DNA from: an uncultured Eubacteriales bacterium
GTDB lineage: Bacteria > Bacillota > Clostridia > Lachnospirales > Anaerotignaceae
DNA length: 5,106 nucleotides
NCBI GenBank assembly: GCA_934552695.1
Contig: CAKTER010000120.1
Coordinates: 1 to 5,106, forward strand
Direction: 5' to 3'
Under the pieces are notes generated by a model. The model had not been told where the DNA came from, did no database searches, and saw nothing but the letters and a program-made list of their open reading frames with translations. This document shows, one piece after another, positions 5,065-5,106 of the stretch (position 1 is the stretch's first letter; each line of letters starts with the position of its first letter). The translations under genes were made by a program, and so were the position numbers.

Positions 5065-5106
5065 CTATTTTTCCTTGGGTTCGCACAGCAGCGCTGCCAC
5101 AATGGC
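5065..5106 (-). CDS. Probable 3' end of a convergent gene, product unknown (partial)
   Basis: Read leftward from the right edge, one frame gives AIVAALLCEPKEK and then a TAG at 5067-5065. A short hydrophobic stretch followed by a charged tail would suit the end of a membrane protein. Convergent placement against the operon terminator supports the idea that a gene ends here, but 13 codons are too few to identify a family, and another frame or no gene is possible. The 54 bases between this stop and the terminator hold only a weak GC hairpin near 5042-5058 with no T run. Confidence 0.35.
   Translation of the reverse strand, partial: AIVAALLCEPKEK

Noticed and set aside
1..5106. CRISPR array, tRNA, rRNA, insertion sequence or attachment site
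   Set aside because: No spaced repeats, no cloverleaf, no transposase frame and no terminal inverted repeats with target duplications were seen on either strand.

Overview
The window looks like chromosomal DNA from a Gram-positive anaerobe of the Clostridia, possibly Oscillospirales. This is inferred from GC-rich coding sequence with heavy use of CGG for arginine and GCC/CTG codons, purine-rich Shine-Dalgarno sites (AAGGAG, GGGAGG, GGAGG), sigma-A-type promoters, and 4-bp stop/start overlaps. The genus cannot be fixed from the sequence alone.

Layout. At the left edge the first 24 codons of a leftward gene run off the window; they resemble the N-terminus of the small multi-drug export protein family. 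Its promoter is very clear: TTGAAA, a 17-base spacer, TATAAT. Divergent from it is a complete rightward gene (171-1004) for a YihY/BrkB-type inner membrane protein. A 406-base gap (1005-1410) without a gene follows. It holds a strong promoter at 1026-1054 and then about 350 bases of predicted 5' leader with several hairpins. The last hairpin is followed by a run of T and lies just before the first transporter gene.

The main unit (1411-4972) is a four-gene operon for a peptide/nickel/opine-type ABC importer (Dpp/Opp/Nik family). It encodes two permeases (DppB-like and DppC-like) and two ATPases (DppD-like and a short DppF/NikE-like). The first three genes are joined by ATGA and GTGA overlaps, and the fourth follows after 30 bases. 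A perfect 11-bp GC-rich hairpin with a GAAA loop and seven T residues ends the operon at 4976-5010. No substrate-binding protein gene is present between promoter and terminator, so the importer must borrow one encoded elsewhere, or the substrate is presented in another way. At the right edge a leftward reading frame ends, probably the last 13 codons of a convergent gene.

How the parts work together. The two permeases form the membrane channel and the two ATPases drive uptake. The long leader with a terminator-like hairpin suggests that operon expression is decided after transcription starts, by a riboswitch, protein or other attenuation mechanism. I could not match the leader to a known riboswitch class by eye. 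That leader is the most interesting part of the window.
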